Assembly (NCBI GenBank): GCA_026770585.1
Contig: MU646327.1
Location: 1,129,328-1,162,426, forward strand
DNA length: 33,099 nucleotides
DNA from: Baffinella frigidus
Lineage: Eukaryota; Cryptophyceae; Cryptomonadales; Baffinellaceae
Reading direction: 5' to 3'
Of this stretch, positions 30,909 to 33,099 are shown piece by piece; the stretch's first letter is position 1; the number at the start of each line of letters is the position of its first letter. A model generated the notes under the pieces. That model had not been told where the DNA came from, made no database searches, and saw only the letters and a program-made list of their open reading frames with translations. Made by a program: the position numbers and the translations under genes.

Positions 30909-33099
30909 ATGGAATGCTCCCCCCAAGCCTCAAAGAACCTCGAAACAGGACCGTAGGTGACGAGGAGACGCGGCGAAACCCTCGTCCCCTCTGCTTCCTC
31001 TCTCCTCTCGCGCGTGTCAGGCACGCGGTCGCGACGATGCCTGAGTCTGCGATGATCACCCTGACGCGCAAGGTGGCAGAGGCGACTGGTGCTGGGTCTC
31101 TCCCCGCTCCGCAACAATCACTCCCACCTCAACAAACCCTCCCTTCCCTTCACCCACCGATTGCGCAAGAGCTGTCTATGTGTGTCACTGTCCGATGTCT
31201 CGCCCACTTTGAGTCGTGTCACGCTCCCGCCACCCCCCGCTCCGCAGCAAACACTCTCCCACCTCAAGAATAGCAGCCTTCGTTGTGTCACTATCTGACT
31301 ATCCTGCCAGACCTACTCTGAGTCGCGCCCCCGCTACCCCCAGGTGCGTGGCATCGGCCGTGGCAGGGATCGCGCTCTCGCCGGTAACGCGCTCCACGAA
31401 CCCCACCTTCCGCGCTCCCCGGCAAGAAGAGCAGCGCGGCGGGTTCTCTTACTCCCCTCGCGCGACGGACCGCAGGTGCTGCCATGGCATGTGGCGTTGC
31501 GGATGCAGCTCCCGTTCGCCGTGGCGATTGTGTCAACCGTGGCTTGCATCAACGTGCAGAAGGGCCTCAAGGTTCTAATCTCACCCTACACCATAAACGA
31601 TAAAACTCAACTGTCAACACTGAACACTGAACACTGAACCTTGAACCCACCCTAAACCCTAAACCCTAAATCCTAAACCCTAAACCCTACAGCCAAAACC
31701 CTAAACCCTAAACCCTAAACCCTAAACCCTAAACCCTAAACCCTAAGCCCTATGCCATTCACCCACCACCCTGAGTCCTAAGCCCTACACCCTAAACCCT
31801 AACCCCTAAACCCTAACCCCTAAACCCTAACCCCTAAAGCCTAAACCCTGAACCCTGAACACTGAACCCTGAACCCTAAACCATAAACCATCAACCCTTA
31901 ACCATAAACCATAAACCATAAACCCAAACCACGAAGCCCTAAACCCTAAACCCTAAACCCTAAACCACGAACCCTAAACCCTGAACCCTAAACCATTAAC
32001 CATAAACTCTAAACCCTAAACCCTAACCCCTGAACTCTTAACCCTCAACACTAATCCCTCATCCCTTGCACCCCAAACCCTAAAACCCAAACCTCAAACC
32101 CTACACCCTAAACCCTACGACCTAAACCCTAAACCCTGAATCCCGAACCCTCAACCCTAAACCCTAAACCCTACGCCGTAAAGCCTACACCATTAGCACT
32201 AAGCCCTGAACCCTAACCCCTAAACCCTAAACCCTAACCCTAAACCCTAAACCCTAAACCCTGAACCCTAAACCCTAAACCCGAAACCCTGATCCAAAAA
32301 TCCTAAACCCTAAACTCTAAACCCTGAACCGTAAACAATAAACACTAAACCCTAAACCCTAAACACTAAACACTAAGCCCTAAAATCCTGAACTCTAAAC
32401 CATGAACCATAAACCCTCAACACTTAACCCTAAACCATAAACCCTTAATCCCAAACCCTAATCCCTCATCCCCTAAACACCAAACACCAAAACCTAAATC
32501 TCAAACCCTACACCCTAAACCCTAAACCCTAAACCCTAAACCCTAAACCCTAAACCCTAAACCCTAAATACTGAACACTAAACACTGAAGCCAACCCCCA
32601 AACACACAACCCTAAACACAAACCATCAACCCTAGACCCTCAATCCTAAACCCTAACCCCTAAACCCTAAACCCTAAACCCCAAACCCTAATCCCCAAAC
32701 ACCAAACACCAAACCCCAAACCTCCCAACCACAAACCTTCAAACCTAACGATGAACCCTGAACAAGGCGTTTGGGACTTGGAACGGCGAGTTCGAGTCTC
32801 TCCCACGGCTGCACGGCGCCTTCATCTGGTGCGCGCCTCACCCTTCACCCGCCACCCTTCACCCCTCACCTGTCACCCTTCACCCTTCACCCTTCACCCG
32901 TCACCCTTCAACCGTCACCCGTCACCCGCCCCCCTTCACCATTCACCCTTCACCTTTCACCCTTCACCTTTCACCCTTCACCCTTCACCCTGCAATCGTC
33001 ACCCTTCACCTTTCACCCTTCACCCTTCACCCTCCACCCCCGAGGACTCCTCCCTCCTCCCTCATCCCTCCTCCCTCCTCCCTCCTCCCTCCTCCCTCC
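30909..33099 (+). CDS. Unrecognised, probably membrane protein, 5' part only (tentative exon model)
   Basis: Four exons keep phase: 30909-30952, 31021-31072, 31476-31571 and, less surely, 32767-32828; the gene would continue to the right. They read MECSPQASKNLETGP, then a stretch with TMPESAMITLTRK, then VLPWHVALRM with a hydrophobic segment (LPFAVAIVSTVACINV), then TWNGEFESLPRLHGAF. The third exon has good flanking signals (CCGCAG before, GTTCTA after). I do not recognise a family. The 31073-31475 intron holds an imperfect tandem duplication of about 130 bases (GCTCCGCARCAA...CCCACCTCAA), and 31344-31475 is also open in frame, so exon 3 might be longer. The intron 31572-32766 is filled with CCCTAAA heptads on the coding strand. 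Confidence 0.4.
31610..32755. repeat. Long CCCTAAA tract at the right side
   Basis: About 1.15 kb of CCCTAAA heptads on the plus strand, with near-perfect runs at 31705-31745 and 32510-32570 and variants CCATAAA, CCCTGAA and CACTAAA. Its orientation is opposite to nearly all tracts to the left, matching the change of gene strand. Confidence 0.95.
32835..33099. repeat. CACCCTT heptads passing into CCTCCCT heptads at the window end
   Basis: From 32837 to about 33035 the unit is CACCCTT with CACCCGT and CACCTTT variants. From about 33045 it changes to CCTCCCT. The 7-base period is kept across the change. Confidence 0.9.

Noticed and set aside
31610-32755. Telomere or subtelomere at the right side
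   Set aside because: The tract is degenerate, is followed by other sequence including a possible exon, and equal tracts occur inside introns throughout the window.

Overview
This is a nuclear genomic segment from a eukaryote whose genes are rich in spliceosomal introns. I read it by joining exons by hand, checking that splice phase and protein-family conservation agree at every junction. A pyruvate kinase carries an N-terminal signal peptide ending in an AAAFAP motif. That is the bipartite plastid-targeting signature of algae with a red-algal-derived secondary plastid (haptophyte, cryptophyte, stramenopile or dinoflagellate type). I cannot name the species.

Six genes lie in strictly alternating orientation. 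(1) An OGFOD1/Tpa1-like ribosomal prolyl hydroxylase on the minus strand, from 9842 off the left edge, with 18 exons visible. (2) A small secreted or anchored cysteine-containing protein on the plus strand, 10109-11361, unrecognised. (3) A phosphomannomutase on the minus strand, 16435-11827, 9 exons, complete at 250 aa. (4) A MORN-repeat protein on the plus strand, 17220-19926, 7 exons. (5) A plastid-targeted pyruvate kinase on the minus strand, 30748-20576, 17 exons, complete at 618 aa. (6) An unrecognised, probably membrane protein on the plus strand from 30909, running off the right edge. Gene pairs are head-to-head (9.8/10.1, 16.4/17.2, 30.7/30.9 kb) or tail-to-tail (11.4/11.8, 19.9/20.6 kb).

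Most of the DNA is intron. Many introns are filled with degenerate telomere-type heptads (TTTAGGG/CCCTAAA and variants such as GGGTTCA, GGGTTGA, CACCCTT). These are not chromosome ends, because they sit between exons of the same gene. They mostly show CCCTAAA on the coding strand. Two terminal-inverted-repeat elements sit in adjacent introns of the phosphomannomutase gene, and one of them has a terminus that is exactly the 5' splice site. Three introns need GC donors. Several introns contain tandem duplications that include copies of the neighbouring exon edge. Together these suggest a genome that makes and enlarges introns from mobile elements, telomere-like repeats and splice-site-anchored duplications.

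The genes do not form a pathway. Pyruvate kinase serves plastid carbon metabolism, phosphomannomutase supplies GDP-mannose, and the hydroxylase modifies the ribosome.
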